From positions 14,506,781 through 14,570,780 of the forward strand of contig OZ007508.1 of the NCBI GenBank assembly GCA_963931865.1: DNA of 64,000 bases, read 5' to 3'. Under the pieces are notes generated by a model. That model was given only the letters and a program-made list of their open reading frames with translations, was not told the origin of the DNA and searched no databases. Source of the DNA: Axinella damicornis. Lineage: Eukaryota; Porifera; Demospongiae; Axinellida; Axinellidae. Position numbers and translations under genes: made by a program. Each line of letters begins with the position of its first letter. Position 1 is the first letter of the stretch. Below are positions 34,086 to 43,967 of this stretch, one piece after another.

Positions 34086-34987
34086 CAGGGCCGGCGCCAC
34101 CGGTACGGCCGGTACGGCCATGGCCGTACCAGTTTTTGAGGAGGAAAAATGGCGTTGCTGGGATTCTGACTTACGAGCGCGTAGCTAGCTACGTTTCCAC
34201 CTTGAGGCTTCCGCCGGTCAAAGCCGCGACCATGAGGCCAGGACAGACTGCTCCAAGCCTAGTCTCGGAACCAGACCCTTCGTGCGGGGGAGGAGGAAAG
34301 GGTCTGGGCACGTTCCTACATTCGAGTTGTCCTCACGGAACGTAATTATGCGTGGTAATTAGCGATCAACTGTGATACCACGCGTACGATCACAGTCGAC
34401 CTGCTCGTAGCTCTCCTCGACTTTTGTCAGTCACTCGCGGGTAACGCGGTACGGCACAGCGATTCGCCATGGCTAGTCACTGGACCGAAAGCCGGCCTGG
34501 AGAAAAATCATTTCCCTGACGTCATTCGCAATCAACGCTTCTGATTCGTTAGGTCAACATTCCGACCTGGGGACAACTCGAATGTAAGATGGTGCCCAGA
34601 CCCTTTCCTCCTCCCCCGCACGAAGGGTCTGGTTCCGAGACTACTCCAAGCCATCACGAGTCTTGGTTTCGAATCAAGGGACGAGACCAACACACACGGA
34701 ATGGAGACAGGACTAACGTGCCGTGACGGCAACCTTCGAGATGCTCGTGATGTAGCTACCCTTCCAGCCAACTTACATTTTCCTTTCCACGTCGAGAGTG
34801 AGACAGTACGGTAAGTAGTGGCAGTGCAGTGCAAAGCACGAAGGTGCTACGGAGAGCTCATCCTGCTAACCGAAAAATGAAGGTGAAATAAATTTTCCGC
34901 GCTTCGCGGATTGATCGGCGCTACGCGCCTCTATGCACTGCCTTCGGCAGTGGCCGTACCACTCCAAAATAGCTGGCGCCGGCCCTG
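34086..34987. mobile_element. hAT-like non-autonomous element with 5-bp duplication
   Basis: Ends are CAGGGCCGGCGCCA and its reverse complement, flanked by CAACT at 34081-34085 and 34988-34992. The inner segment (CGCGCTTCGCGGATTGATCGG, GCACTGCCTTCGGCAGTGG) is shared in inverted form with the element at 57564-57963, which also has a 5-bp flank repeat. CAGGG ends suggest hAT, but the usual hAT duplication is 8 bp, so class is tentative. Confidence 0.6.
34260..34643. mobile_element. MULE-like element nested in the hAT-like element
   Basis: The ends TAGTCTCGGAACCAGACCC and reverse complement form inverted repeats of about 70 bp. It is flanked exactly by CTCCAAGCC at 34251-34259 and 34644-34652. 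Being inside 34086-34987, it inserted later. Confidence 0.85.
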
Positions 34988-35239
34988 CAACTTCAACTGG
35001 GAAATGTTCCACGGCGGTGCGCGAAGTGAGCTAAATGTGACTAGCTACATGAGAACAGCTCAGGTCACAGAATATCACACCAAAGGTAGACTGTCGCATA
35101 TGCACAACACAGAGTGAGGCTAGCTGAAGCAGTCTAGCGGCGGTATTAAACACAGAACCTATATGCATGCTGCACACTGGTCCCGGCAGCACACCAATCA
35201 GTGTGCTCTGCAGGACACGTACACAGCTCTGAGGTCAAT

Positions 35240-35801
35240 CAAGAGCGCATGATGACATCATTGTTTTTTCACGGCGGAGGAGGAAGAGCGTGTGACTTCG
35301 TATTCTCCCGTGGTGAAAGCAGAATCTTTCGCGTGTACTAAAAATAGCACATCCGGTCACGTTGTATCTAGATTGCGGGTCAGAACAGAGCGTGAGAAAC
35401 AATACAGCTGCGAAATATTCGATCTCGAGCCAGAGGACTATCAGTCAGAGACAGAACTGGGCCAATACCACCCCCTTCAACTTCGAAGTACTTCGTGGAG
35501 CAAACAATCATCCACCGTTTCTCCCCGCCCGACTTTCAGGCTCGGGTAGAACGCAGAACGAATCGCTTTGTGTCGATAACGGCTGTGAGAACGCAGACTT
35601 AGCAAGGTGAGCTCTGAGTGCTCCATTTACAGCTAGCTAGCAACTTTACTACGAGTACAGTGGCGTGATATCCAACGTGCTGAGCTCACGTGTTCTATTT
35701 TTAGTACACGCCAAAGATTCCGCCTGTTTCAAATTTTTGCCAGTCACACGCTCTTCCTCCTCCGCCGTGAAAAAAAACAATGATGTCATCATGCGCTCTT
35801 G
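35240..35801. mobile_element. Foldback element, CAAGAGCGCATGATGACATC family
   Basis: Inverted arms of about 120 bp carry GATGACATCATTG, GGCGGAGGAGGAAGAGCGTG and GTGTACTAAAAATAG. It is flanked by GGTCAAT at 35233-35239 and 35802-35808 (7 bp, exact). There is no coding capacity. Small relatives lie at 14151-14192 and 26050-26120. Confidence 0.7.
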
Positions 35802-36134
35802 GGTCAATGAATAGGTAGGTCCACCAGCGGTGTTCGTCTTTGCTGTCGCCACTGGGGAGATACAGAGGTAGGTAGTTCATGATCGATCTGTGTCTTTGTT
35901 CATTGTGTTGTCGCCATAGTCAGACTCTCGCGCAAGGCGGAGATTTACGGTACGACGTCCGGAAATGAATGCAATGTTTCGTTATATTATTGCACGCGCC
36001 CGATTTACGGTATGGGAGACATCGCGACGTACATACATATGCGCGCTAGCGCCATATAGGGGGCTCGCTCACGCTCGCCCAATAATCATCCGGGGTGTGG
36101 CGTATACAAGTAATTTCGGTAAACAACAGAAGAG

Positions 36135-39100
36135 ATGGCTGGAATCTCGTTCCTCGATCTACTTTTTGCAGATGCGATTGCCACAGGACTTGCTCGCCAT
36201 GCTATGCGAGCCGAACAGCCTCCACCGGACAACTTTTTCGAGCTGCCGAAAGGTCCTAGCGCATGGAAATTAGTACACGCGAAGAACAAGGCAGAGAACA
36301 TGGTGTGTGCAATCGAGATCACGAACAACGGCCGTGAGAACTGCCGCCGCATGCAGCCCATCTTCCTTGATCTGGCGAGGGAGTTCGACAGCATCCCATT
36401 CCTGCGGGTCGCCATAGCGCCCGGAGCAACGTTTGACGAGGTACGTTTTAATACTGCTGCACCGTGCATGGCAGTGTGAAAATAGTCCGCTATATATAGT
36501 GATAATTATGGGCAAGCCATGCGCTGAGGCCCAAGCTGGGTGAGTTCTACACTTGGCACCCAACATGCATGCGTATAGGTTGCCAACGCAGGTTGAAAAC
36601 GTTTAGGCTGAAAACGTTTAGGCCTTGCATTCAGACCTGTCATATATCTGTACCTATAAAGGGCTCATTTGATGCAGCTGTATACTATAGTCCCACTCAT
36701 TAAATCTCATCCAAATTTTGTCCTGTAATGTAGGTATATATCAGACTAGAGGAGGTTGGACACGGTCTGTGGCATAATTATGTGCGTAGGCAGGTTTTCT
36801 GTAGCTATAGATACTGACGTGTGTTCTCGGTAGTCTTTACGAGTAGCTATCTCAACAATAATTATTGGCATCATTCAAAAGCTCCAGTGGAGTAGACTCT
36901 GAGTACAAGGCACTCCTGGTAGCTATAGCTACTCAATTGGAAGCCTGCCCAACATGAAGCGTCTGCATGCAAGGCACTTCTAGCTACCCCCGGCCAACTG
37001 CAACCAGCTTCACTTCTCGTTGCCATTTTAGGTTTACATGTACCTTCTGGGTCCCAGACCGTGTTGACAGCACAGAGTCACATGCACAGAAAAGGTGTCC
37101 AACCTCCTCTGCATGAGTATTATGAGACCGGGCCAAATATATAACACTGGCAGCTCTTAATTCATTAGTTGTGTAACCAATCTACCGTAAGCGCTCTAAA
37201 ATTTGTGTCACCAAAATAATAACTATTTGCTCGAAATGACGCACCAATAGAATGAACACGAGGTAAAACAGTTTGACGCAAAATAAGAAATTAGAGTTTC
37301 AGAATTATCAATTTTGATGCAGAATTAGAGTGGCACAAATTTAGAGCAGGATGTTACCTCCATTGCAAGTGAATCAGATGTGATGTGTTTGTCAGAATGA
37401 TGATGCATTTCAACATCGTTTACTGTAAACTGTTTCACTGGCGGTGTTTGATTAATGAGTCAAACTGAATATTTAGCCATCTGGAACCATGCAGTACACA
37501 AACACCGGTGAGGGAGAACTGTGGTATGTCGTTTCATGAGAGGCTATATATACCCAGCATTTAGCTATGAGCAAGTTATACATGTAGCTATATGGTTTGA
37601 AAGTCGGGCTGGGGGAAAGTCCAGCATGGCTGCGGGCCGGGTTGGAGTATGTAGTTACTGTAGTACTCTGCTCATGGCTGTGTGTTGTTATTGTTGAATG
37701 AATTTTTCAAGATTTGAATTGTTTAACCACCTGACTCAAAAAAACAAATGAATAACAGAAACCATGCAGGTAGACCACCTGCAACTTGAGAATTACGTAT
37801 ACACTAAGTATACAGTGAGTTTATTTAAACCCTAGCTCCTTTAATTTATTCATTGTTGATGATCAAACAGGTATGCAGGAATGTTAAGGTGCAGCAGCTA
37901 GCTATAGCTAATCATAATTATTATCATTAGATTATAGGTTATACTGTGCACGCCAACTGCAAAAAGCAGATTCATTATTACAATTCCAACTTCAATTGTT
38001 GTTGTAGCTTCAGTGACTTCTTTTTTAGGCTATACATGTTCATTACATATCACATGTAGGAGTTAAAGCCTCCAGTTCCTCAAGTATCATACCGATATAC
38101 AGTCCAACCTCCGAACAAAGGACACTTTGGGAACAATATAAATTCAAGTCTTTTGTCCTTTGTAGAGAGGTTGTCCTCTTCTCGGAGGTTCAAAATGTAT
38201 TAGAACCATAGGCAAACCAATTATTTGGGACCTTGAAAAGCGTCCTTTGTAGAGAGGTTTATTATATTGTGTCCCTATCTCGGAGGGTCCACTATCGGAG
38301 GTTGGACTGTATTGCATAGTGGCTTTTGGCCCGATCCACTCCCATAATGTCACACTGTGTGCCTTAACTCCTGCACTTGACATGACATAGCTACATCAGA
38401 GATTCACCATGCCACGTGAACCAATTCATGATAGTACATCCATACTTCAAAAGTAGCTATCATTTCACTCCAGGTAGCTATATGTGATAATTTATTAGGA
38501 AATATACTTTATTGAGACCTTGATATACATACAACAAAAAGCGTATAGCTACTTTATATAGCATGGAACAGTCATGTATATAATTTGGCGACAAGGAGTC
38601 ACTGAAGCTGCACTAGTTGGGTAGCCAACTAGTGCAGCTTCAGTGACTCCTTGTCGCCAAAATATATACTACATGGCTCTTTTATATCAGGCGTGAATAT
38701 AAAGTATACACTTTTCTCTATTTAGGCGTGAATAAATGTTTAGTGTCATAATTTCTGTCACCGACTATGCTCATTGCCCGGTCACATTCTGATGACAGTC
38801 ATGTGAATGCAACTGCTCCTTGCATGTCCTGCACGTGCATGCACTTCGATCAGGCTTGCCCTCCAATGTCCTGCATTCCACTAGCTATATAAAGTATACG
38901 CTTTTCTCTATTTCAAGTCTGTGGCACCAAAGTGGCCTGTGATGGTGAGATTTATTTATTTCAGGGATCCCAGACTGGAGTTGCATAGTGACAAAAGCCA
39001 TGTTTAGAGCTTTGTGCTGTTTGCATGCTCACTGCAAATTCAGAGGGCTGCTTTAACAGGTAGTTAAGTGTTATCTGCACCTTCACTACCAAACAATGTG

Positions 39101-39961
39101 CATGAGCAGAGCGACTGCATCGCTTGACCACTCGAATTTCAGTAAACTATTTCTACGGTTTGTGCAATTAGAGCAAGTTGCACTTCTTGCAGTCCAATAA
39201 TACTCTTGTAATACGTAACATGAAAGTGCAGCTTCAGTGACTACCAACATTCTGCAATCCCATAATTGTACAGAAGTGGCTTGGCTTACATGTAATTGTT
39301 TACCCGTCTGAATTGTGGAGAATTTATGGGAGAAGGTATAAGTTAGTGTATATCATTGCTACAGCTTCGTGATGACCTTGGTGGGGTGCAGTACACACCA
39401 TCGATCCTGATTCTCTTCTATGATGATGATGGTATCGCAAGAGCAAAGTTCGAAGGGACAGAGGAGATTAGGAAGGGCATGTCTACTGGTCTCTTGAAGG
39501 AGGTCATCAGGGAGTTTATCCGACGACGGAACAGGCTGAAGGCATCTGAACGCATGGCAGAAGCACTGGCTGTCCACGTCGCTGGGATGATGATCTCAGC
39601 TGAGCAGCAAAGGAGGTCCCGGTCTGGTTTTGAGGAGAGGATGAAAGTCTTGGCTGAGGCAAAGGAGAAAGAAAGTGAAAAGCAAAAGAAGGTACAATAA
39701 AACTTTAATGTGTAATGTGATTGGCCAGGATGATTAAAATTGATCGGAAGCCTGTGTGGCAGTTTCAATGATCATTTGCTGTGGTCATTAGATCTAGAGC
39801 AAAACTGTTCATGATTGGTATGCTTGATTTTGCACTGCTACACAACATGACAGAAAGACGAACTGAAGCAGCATGAAGATGAGATCGAGGAGCTGAGGCG
39901 CAAGCTGAGAGAGAAGGAGGAAGCTGCTCAGCGTACCAGGAAGGACCTGAATGAGATATAG
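36135..39961 (+). CDS. Thioredoxin-fold protein with C-terminal coiled coil
   Basis: Three exons, 36135-36440, 39365-39691 and 39854-39961, all phase 0 and GT..AG, giving 246 residues. Residues 45-150 fit a thioredoxin fold: a beta strand NMVCAIEI, then RENCRRMQP where thioredoxins have WCGPCKMIAP. LAREFDSIPFLRVAI follows, then the cis-proline strand TPSILILFYDDDG. Only the second cysteine of CxxC remains (Cys70), so ordinary dithiol exchange is unlikely. Residues 155-246 are a highly charged helix/coiled coil ending EEAAQRTRKDLNEI. The specific family was not identified; it resembles thioredoxin-like adaptor proteins. The 2.9-kb first intron holds transposon remnants and a perfect 37-bp hairpin. 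A broken copy of exon 1 lies 4.3 kb upstream. Confidence 0.7.
36748..37110. mobile_element. Inverted-repeat element, family AGAGGAGGTTGGACAC, copy 2
   Basis: The ends AGAGGAGGTTGGACACGG and GTGTCCAACCTCCTCT, and the internal TGTGTTCTCGGTAGTCTTTA, match copy 1 at 5782-6265. No clear target duplication. In intron 1 of the thioredoxin-fold gene. Confidence 0.65.
38100..38309. mobile_element. pogo/Tc1-mariner-like miniature element
   Basis: Ends are CAGTCCAACCTCCGA and TCGGAGGTTGGACTG with TA on each side. The interior repeats CCTTTGTAGAGAGGTT twice. The 210-bp length and TA flanks fit a Tc1/mariner/pogo-type MITE. Confidence 0.7.
38584..38661. other. Perfect 37-bp inverted repeat with 4-nt loop
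   Basis: The arms 38584-38620 and 38625-38661 are exact reverse complements around GTAG. Imperfect pairing extends outward through the TATATA-rich flanks. The length would suit a microRNA-like or endo-siRNA hairpin, but perfect pairing is also typical of a recent foldback insertion. No terminal duplication was seen. In intron 1 of the thioredoxin-fold gene. Confidence 0.75.
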
Positions 39962-40139
39962 CAAGGTACTGTGTATACATGTAGCTGGCTTTGTGCTTGA
40001 TCGGATGCTAGACCGGCAGATAGACGGGCAGATTGACGGGCAGATAGATGGGCAGATAGATAGTGTGTATATATACAAGTACTGGTATTTGACTCAGATG
40101 TTCGTTCTGAAATAGCATTGGAGTATGTCTACCACTAAG

Positions 40140-40194
40140 TAGCCTCGGTCCCAGGCTCTCTTCTCTAACAACGGGGAGCCTGGGACCGAGGCTA
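40140..40194. mobile_element. 55-bp MULE-like miniature with perfect 9-bp duplication
   Basis: TAGCCTCGGTCCCAGGCTC to its reverse complement around a short loop, flanked exactly by ACCACTAAG at 40131-40139 and 40195-40203. It is the smallest copy here that retains both ends and an intact duplication. Confidence 0.85.
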
Positions 40195-40258
40195 ACCACT
40201 AAGATGCGTTCTGTATGGACTTGCTATATCAAAAATTGTCCTCAGATAGCTAGCTGTA

Positions 40259-40322
40259 TAGCCTTGTTCCCAGGCTCTCCCACGCGCGACGAAAAGCTAG
40301 GAGGGGCCTGGGAACGAGGCTA
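40259..40322. mobile_element. MULE-like miniature with 11-bp flank repeat
   Basis: TAGCCTTGTTCCCAGGCTCT to GGCCTGGGAACGAGGCTA, flanked by AGCTAGCTGTA at 40248-40258 and 40323-40333. Simple AGCT repetition may lengthen an original 9-bp duplication. Confidence 0.8.
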
Positions 40323-40816
40323 AGCTAGCTGTAATATGAACATTAAAATTTAAACCTTTCATCTCTGCAGAGAATCTCAAGTACAAGTACATGTACAGTG
40401 ACAGACTTTCTGTATACATGTAGCCAGTGCTGGGCGTGATTATTAGTACAGTGCGTGGAGTTGAATGTACCCCCCAATCCATTGTTTAATGGAATGTGCA
40501 ATTTTTTCGTATACATGTGGCTAAGTATATATACGTTGGCTATTAACTGTTTGAATGATGATTTTATGTGCAGTGTTCATCTTTGATCAGTTGGAGGCAT
40601 TGAGCCTCATCCCCAGGCCGTCTCCTGCTCCTATTTTAGCCACATACACGAACTTCCTGTCAGACTGAATACATGCATTTTGATGGGCGGTTCAAAGGTG
40701 ACGCATGTGGCTAATAATGAATGTGAAATGGCCTGGGAATGAGGCTAAGGGGCATTAGTTGGCCAGTGCTCAATAAAAGTATATACACTACAGTATAAAC
40801 AGCATCAATCAAAAGT

Positions 40817-42109
40817 CTAGCTTGGTCTCAAGATCCTCTTCATCTTCTCCAAAGTGAGTTCAACGTCTTCTTGGCTGACTTGGTGGTGCGTCACCACCCG
40901 AATCAGCTGTGTGTCGTATGGTTCGATCTTCACAATCACCTGCTTCTTCTGATCCTTCTCATAGCCACCAAGACTGCTTGCAAACTCATTGGCAGTCATA
41001 TCATCACGAACTAGCTGGAAGAAGACGATGTTGGTCTCAACTACGGAGGGGTTGATTTCGATCCCAATATCCTTCATGGCTGCTAGCCCTTCGGCTAAAC
41101 GCTTAGCATTGTCGTGATCAACATGCAGGTTTTTGCTCATTGTCTCCAATGCTATAAGTGCTGGGGCTGCAATGACACCAGCTTGGCGCATTCCACCACC
41201 GAGAACCTTACGAAGTCGCCGAGCTCTCCCAATGAACTCTTTGTTTCCAGTGACGACTGATCCAATAGGAGCACCAAGCCCCTTTGATAGACACACGCTG
41301 ACAGAGTCGACATGTTCTAGTAGCTTGGTAACAGGCATCCCCAGGGCTGTTGCAGCATTGAAGATTCGTGCACCGTCCATATGGATTCTGATGTTTGTAC
41401 CACAGACAATTTCAGCCAACTTGTCCATGAATTCAGGACGGATGACACGGCCATTGTGAGTGTTCTCAACACAAATAAGACGGGTGACGGTGTTGTGGAT
41501 ATCATCTGGCATTATCTTACTCTTGAGCTCATCTAAATCAAAAGTACCGTCTGGCAAGTTTCGCACAGTTCGAGGGTGAACTCCACCAAGTTGTGCGATT
41601 CCTCCCTGCTCAAATATGGAGATGTGTGAACAGTCGCCAAGGAGCACCTCCTCTCCACGACCTGAGCAGTGGGCCATGACACTAATGAGGTTTCCCATTG
41701 TACCAGAAGGAACGTAGAGAGCTGCTTCCTTTCCAAGCATCTCTGAAGCCTTCTCTTCGAGCTTGTTTACAGTTGGATCATCTCCATACACATCGTCACC
41801 AACTTCAGCTTCAAACATTGCCACCCGCATTTCATCTGTTGGCTTCGTAACTGTATCACTCCGCAGGTCCACTTCCCTCGGACCTTGCACTTCTGGGTCT
41901 TTCTTTAGATCTTTCACTCCATACCTTCTGACAAATACCTGCCTCAGACTGTCGGTTGGACTGTCGTCCTTTCCAGCTACCATTTTCCGACTGCAGAGTG
42001 AGAGAGATGCGGAGAGGAACTTGCTGGAGGTAGTGAGGGCGCAACATGCGCGTGCTATGCAGAAGGTCATCGTTAGGGTTCTATCGTGTCTCGCTCGCAG
42101 AAGCGTCAT
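40817..42109 (-). CDS. Low-specificity threonine aldolase, copy 1 (intronless)
   Basis: A PLP enzyme of the beta-eliminating lyase fold that cleaves L-threonine/allo-threonine to glycine and acetaldehyde. A single exon with ATG at 42109 gives about 430 residues. An inner ATG at 41983 matches the start of copy 2. The extra 42 residues are Arg/Ser/Thr/Ala-rich and could be a mitochondrial presequence (inference). Landmarks are [53 protein letters not shown], and [15 protein letters not shown] with the PLP lysine. Compared with copy 2 it lacks nine bases in the conserved ENTHN..GG loop, reading [12 protein letters not shown] instead of [15 protein letters not shown]. It also reads GDCSHIS for GDRSHIS. 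Tandem with copy 2. Confidence 0.88.
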   Translation of the reverse strand: MTLLRARHDRTLTMTFCIARACCALTTSSKFLSASLSLCSRKMVAGKDDSPTDSLRQVFVRRYGVKDLKKDPEVQGPREVDLRSDTVTKPTDEMRVAMFEAEVGDDVYGDDPTVNKLEEKASEMLGKEAALYVPSGTMGNLISVMAHCSGRGEEVLLGDCSHISIFEQGGIAQLGGVHPRTVRNLPDGTFDLDELKSKIMPDDIHNTVTRLICVENTHNGRVIRPEFMDKLAEIVCGTNIRIHMDGARIFNAATALGMPVTKLLEHVDSVSVCLSKGLGAPIGSVVTGNKEFIGRARRLRKVLGGGMRQAGVIAAPALIALETMSKNLHVDHDNAKRLAEGLAAMKDIGIEINPSVVETNIVFFQLVRDDMTANEFASSLGGYEKDQKKQVIVKIEPYDTQLIRVVTHHQVSQEDVELTLEKMKRILRPS

Positions 42110-42130
42110 TCCAATTAACGCACACCTCAC

Positions 42131-42532
42131 GTGTGGCGGCGCGCGGGAGCTAGCGCAAGGGGCCGGGGCCCGGGGTGATCATCATTTATCCAGGAGCCCC
42201 ACCCACTTTTGCTCTCAGCACACATGAGCCCCACCCAATGTACTCCACTAAAGGGCAGAGAACACTACAGCTGATAGGTAATGTAAACTATACCCAGGCC
42301 AGCTGCAGATATATAGGTAAACTATACCCAGCCAAGGGCATGCCATGTTACAGTTGTGATGCATTGGCAAACAATTGCTGAGGAAGCTACAAACCCCGAA
42401 ACCAAGCATGCAGATAGAATGATACTGCCTAGCAGTTCACACAAATACCCATGGACGTACTGCAGAGTACACAGGAGTCATGAAACAAGTCACTGAAAAA
42501 ATTGATGCCATTACTACAAAATAAAACAAAGT
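42131..42532. other. Short spacer between the threonine aldolase copies
   Basis: About 400 bp with no recognised gene or element. It should contain the copy 1 promoter and the copy 2 3' end. Confidence 0.5.
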
Positions 42533-43702
42533 CTAGCTTGGTCTCAGGATCCTCTTCATCTTCTCCAAAGTGAGGTCAACATCTTCTTGGCTGACCTGGT
42601 GGTGAGTCACCACCCGAATCAGCTGAGCACTCTTGGGTTCGATTTTCACAATCACCTGTTTCTTGTGACCCTTCTCATAACTAGCAAGATGGCTTGCAAA
42701 CTCATTGGCAGTCATATCGTCACGTACTAGCCGGAAGAAGACGATGTTGGTTTCAACTACGGAGAGGTCAATTTCGATCCCAACATCCTTCATGGCTGCA
42801 AGCCCTTTGGCTAAACGCTTAGCATTGTCGTGATCAACATGCAGGTTTTTGCTCATTGTCTCCAATGCTATAAGTGCTGGGGCTGCAATGACACCAGCTT
42901 GGCGCATTCCACCACCGAGAACCTTACGAAGTCGCCGAGCTCTCCCGATGAACTCTTTGTTTCCAGTGATGACTGATCCGATAGGAGCACCAAGCCCCTT
43001 TGATAGACACACGCTGACAGAGTCGGCATGTTCTAGTAGCTTGGTTACAGGGATCCCCAGGGCTGTTGCAGCATTGAAGATTCGTGCACCGTCCATATGG
43101 ATTCTGATGTTTGTACCACAAACAATTTCAGCCAACTTGTCCATGAATTCAGGACGGATGACACGGCCTCCCATACCATTGTGAGTGTTCTCAACACAAA
43201 TAAGACGGGTGACAGGGTGGTGGATATTGTCTGGCATTATCTTACTCTTGAGCTCGTCTAAATCCAAAGTACCATCTGGCAAGTTTCGCACAGTTCGAGG
43301 GTGAACTCCACCAAGTTGCGCGATTCCACCCTGCTCAAACATGGAGATGTGTGAACGGTCGCCAAGGAGCACCTCCTCCCCACGACCTGAGCAGTGGGCC
43401 ATGACACTAATGAGGTTTGCCATTGTACCAGAAGGAACGTAGAGAGCTGCTTCCTTTCCAAGCATCTCTGATGCCTTCTCTTCGAGCTTGTTTACAGTTG
43501 GATCATCTCCATACACATCGTCACCTACTTCAGCTTCAAACATTGCCACCCGCATTTCATCTGTTGGCTTCGTAACTGTGTCGCTCCGCAGGTCCACTTC
43601 CCTCGGACCTTGCACTTCTGGTTCTTTCTTATCTTTCATGTAAAGGACGCCATACCTTCCAACAAATACCTGCCTCAGACTGTCTTCTGTTCCAGCTGCC
43701 AT
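42533..43702 (-). CDS. Low-specificity threonine aldolase, copy 2 (intronless)
   Basis: A single exon of 389 residues from ATG at 43702. Key features are [11 protein letters not shown] (37-47), [10 protein letters not shown] (91-100), [10 protein letters not shown] (118-126), the intact [10 protein letters not shown] loop (171-180), DGAR (204-207), the PLP lysine in CLSKGLG (Lys235) and a C-terminal substrate-binding Arg in LIRVVTHH (361-368). It differs from copy 1 by scattered substitutions along its length, so the duplication is fairly recent. There is no presequence-like extension, suggesting a cytosolic form. The start codon lies 265 bp from the golgin start on the other strand. Two adjacent intronless copies among intron-rich genes suggest retroposition or horizontal origin, then tandem duplication. 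Confidence 0.92.
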   Translation of the reverse strand: MAAGTEDSLRQVFVGRYGVLYMKDKKEPEVQGPREVDLRSDTVTKPTDEMRVAMFEAEVGDDVYGDDPTVNKLEEKASEMLGKEAALYVPSGTMANLISVMAHCSGRGEEVLLGDRSHISMFEQGGIAQLGGVHPRTVRNLPDGTLDLDELKSKIMPDNIHHPVTRLICVENTHNGMGGRVIRPEFMDKLAEIVCGTNIRIHMDGARIFNAATALGIPVTKLLEHADSVSVCLSKGLGAPIGSVITGNKEFIGRARRLRKVLGGGMRQAGVIAAPALIALETMSKNLHVDHDNAKRLAKGLAAMKDVGIEIDLSVVETNIVFFRLVRDDMTANEFASHLASYEKGHKKQVIVKIEPKSAQLIRVVTHHQVSQEDVDLTLEKMKRILRPS

Positions 43703-43967
43703 TTTTCAAGCTGCAGAGTGCTGGTGAGCATGAGGGCGTAGCGTGCTGTGCAGAATAGAAGGTCAGAAGATCGTGATGGATCCAGAGGTCATGGAGGTCA
43801 GTCTTGCCGTCATGCTCACCGGAAGTCGTGGGCGGGATCGGAATTCTGGTGGATCTAGGATCTGGACAGAGGGATCTGGATCTGGGAATGAGATCGTAAG
43901 AGTTCAAAGGTTGAATCCTATTTATACGGATAATTTCCATTTTACGGATGCATTTTCGTTTTGTGCC
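43703..43967. promoter_or_regulatory. Bidirectional start region, threonine aldolase 2 / golgin-97
   Basis: 265 bp lie between divergent start codons. The sequence includes GGATC/GGATCTGG short repeats (43848-43890) and no TATA box that I can support. Confidence 0.45.

Larger units (their letters stand above)
31655..36134. other. Intergenic region with a broken gene copy and nested mobile elements
   Basis: Holds the pseudogene copy at 31855-32105, a hAT-like element (34086-34987) with a MULE-like element inside it (34260-34643), and a 562-bp foldback (35240-35801). The remainder includes a C run at 32709-32726 and no recognisable coding sequence. Confidence 0.6.
39962..40816. other. Intergenic region with four short MULE-family pieces
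   Basis: Holds an ACGGGCAGATAG short repeat (about 40013-40062), two tiny elements with clear target duplications (40140-40194, 40259-40322) and a diverged copy at about 40606-40745. No gene seen. Confidence 0.65.

Noticed and set aside
43743..43967. N-terminal extension of the golgin reading frame upstream of MFKKLKQKI
   Set aside because: The frame is open by chance into the divergent promoter; golgins start at this MFxKLKxKI motif.
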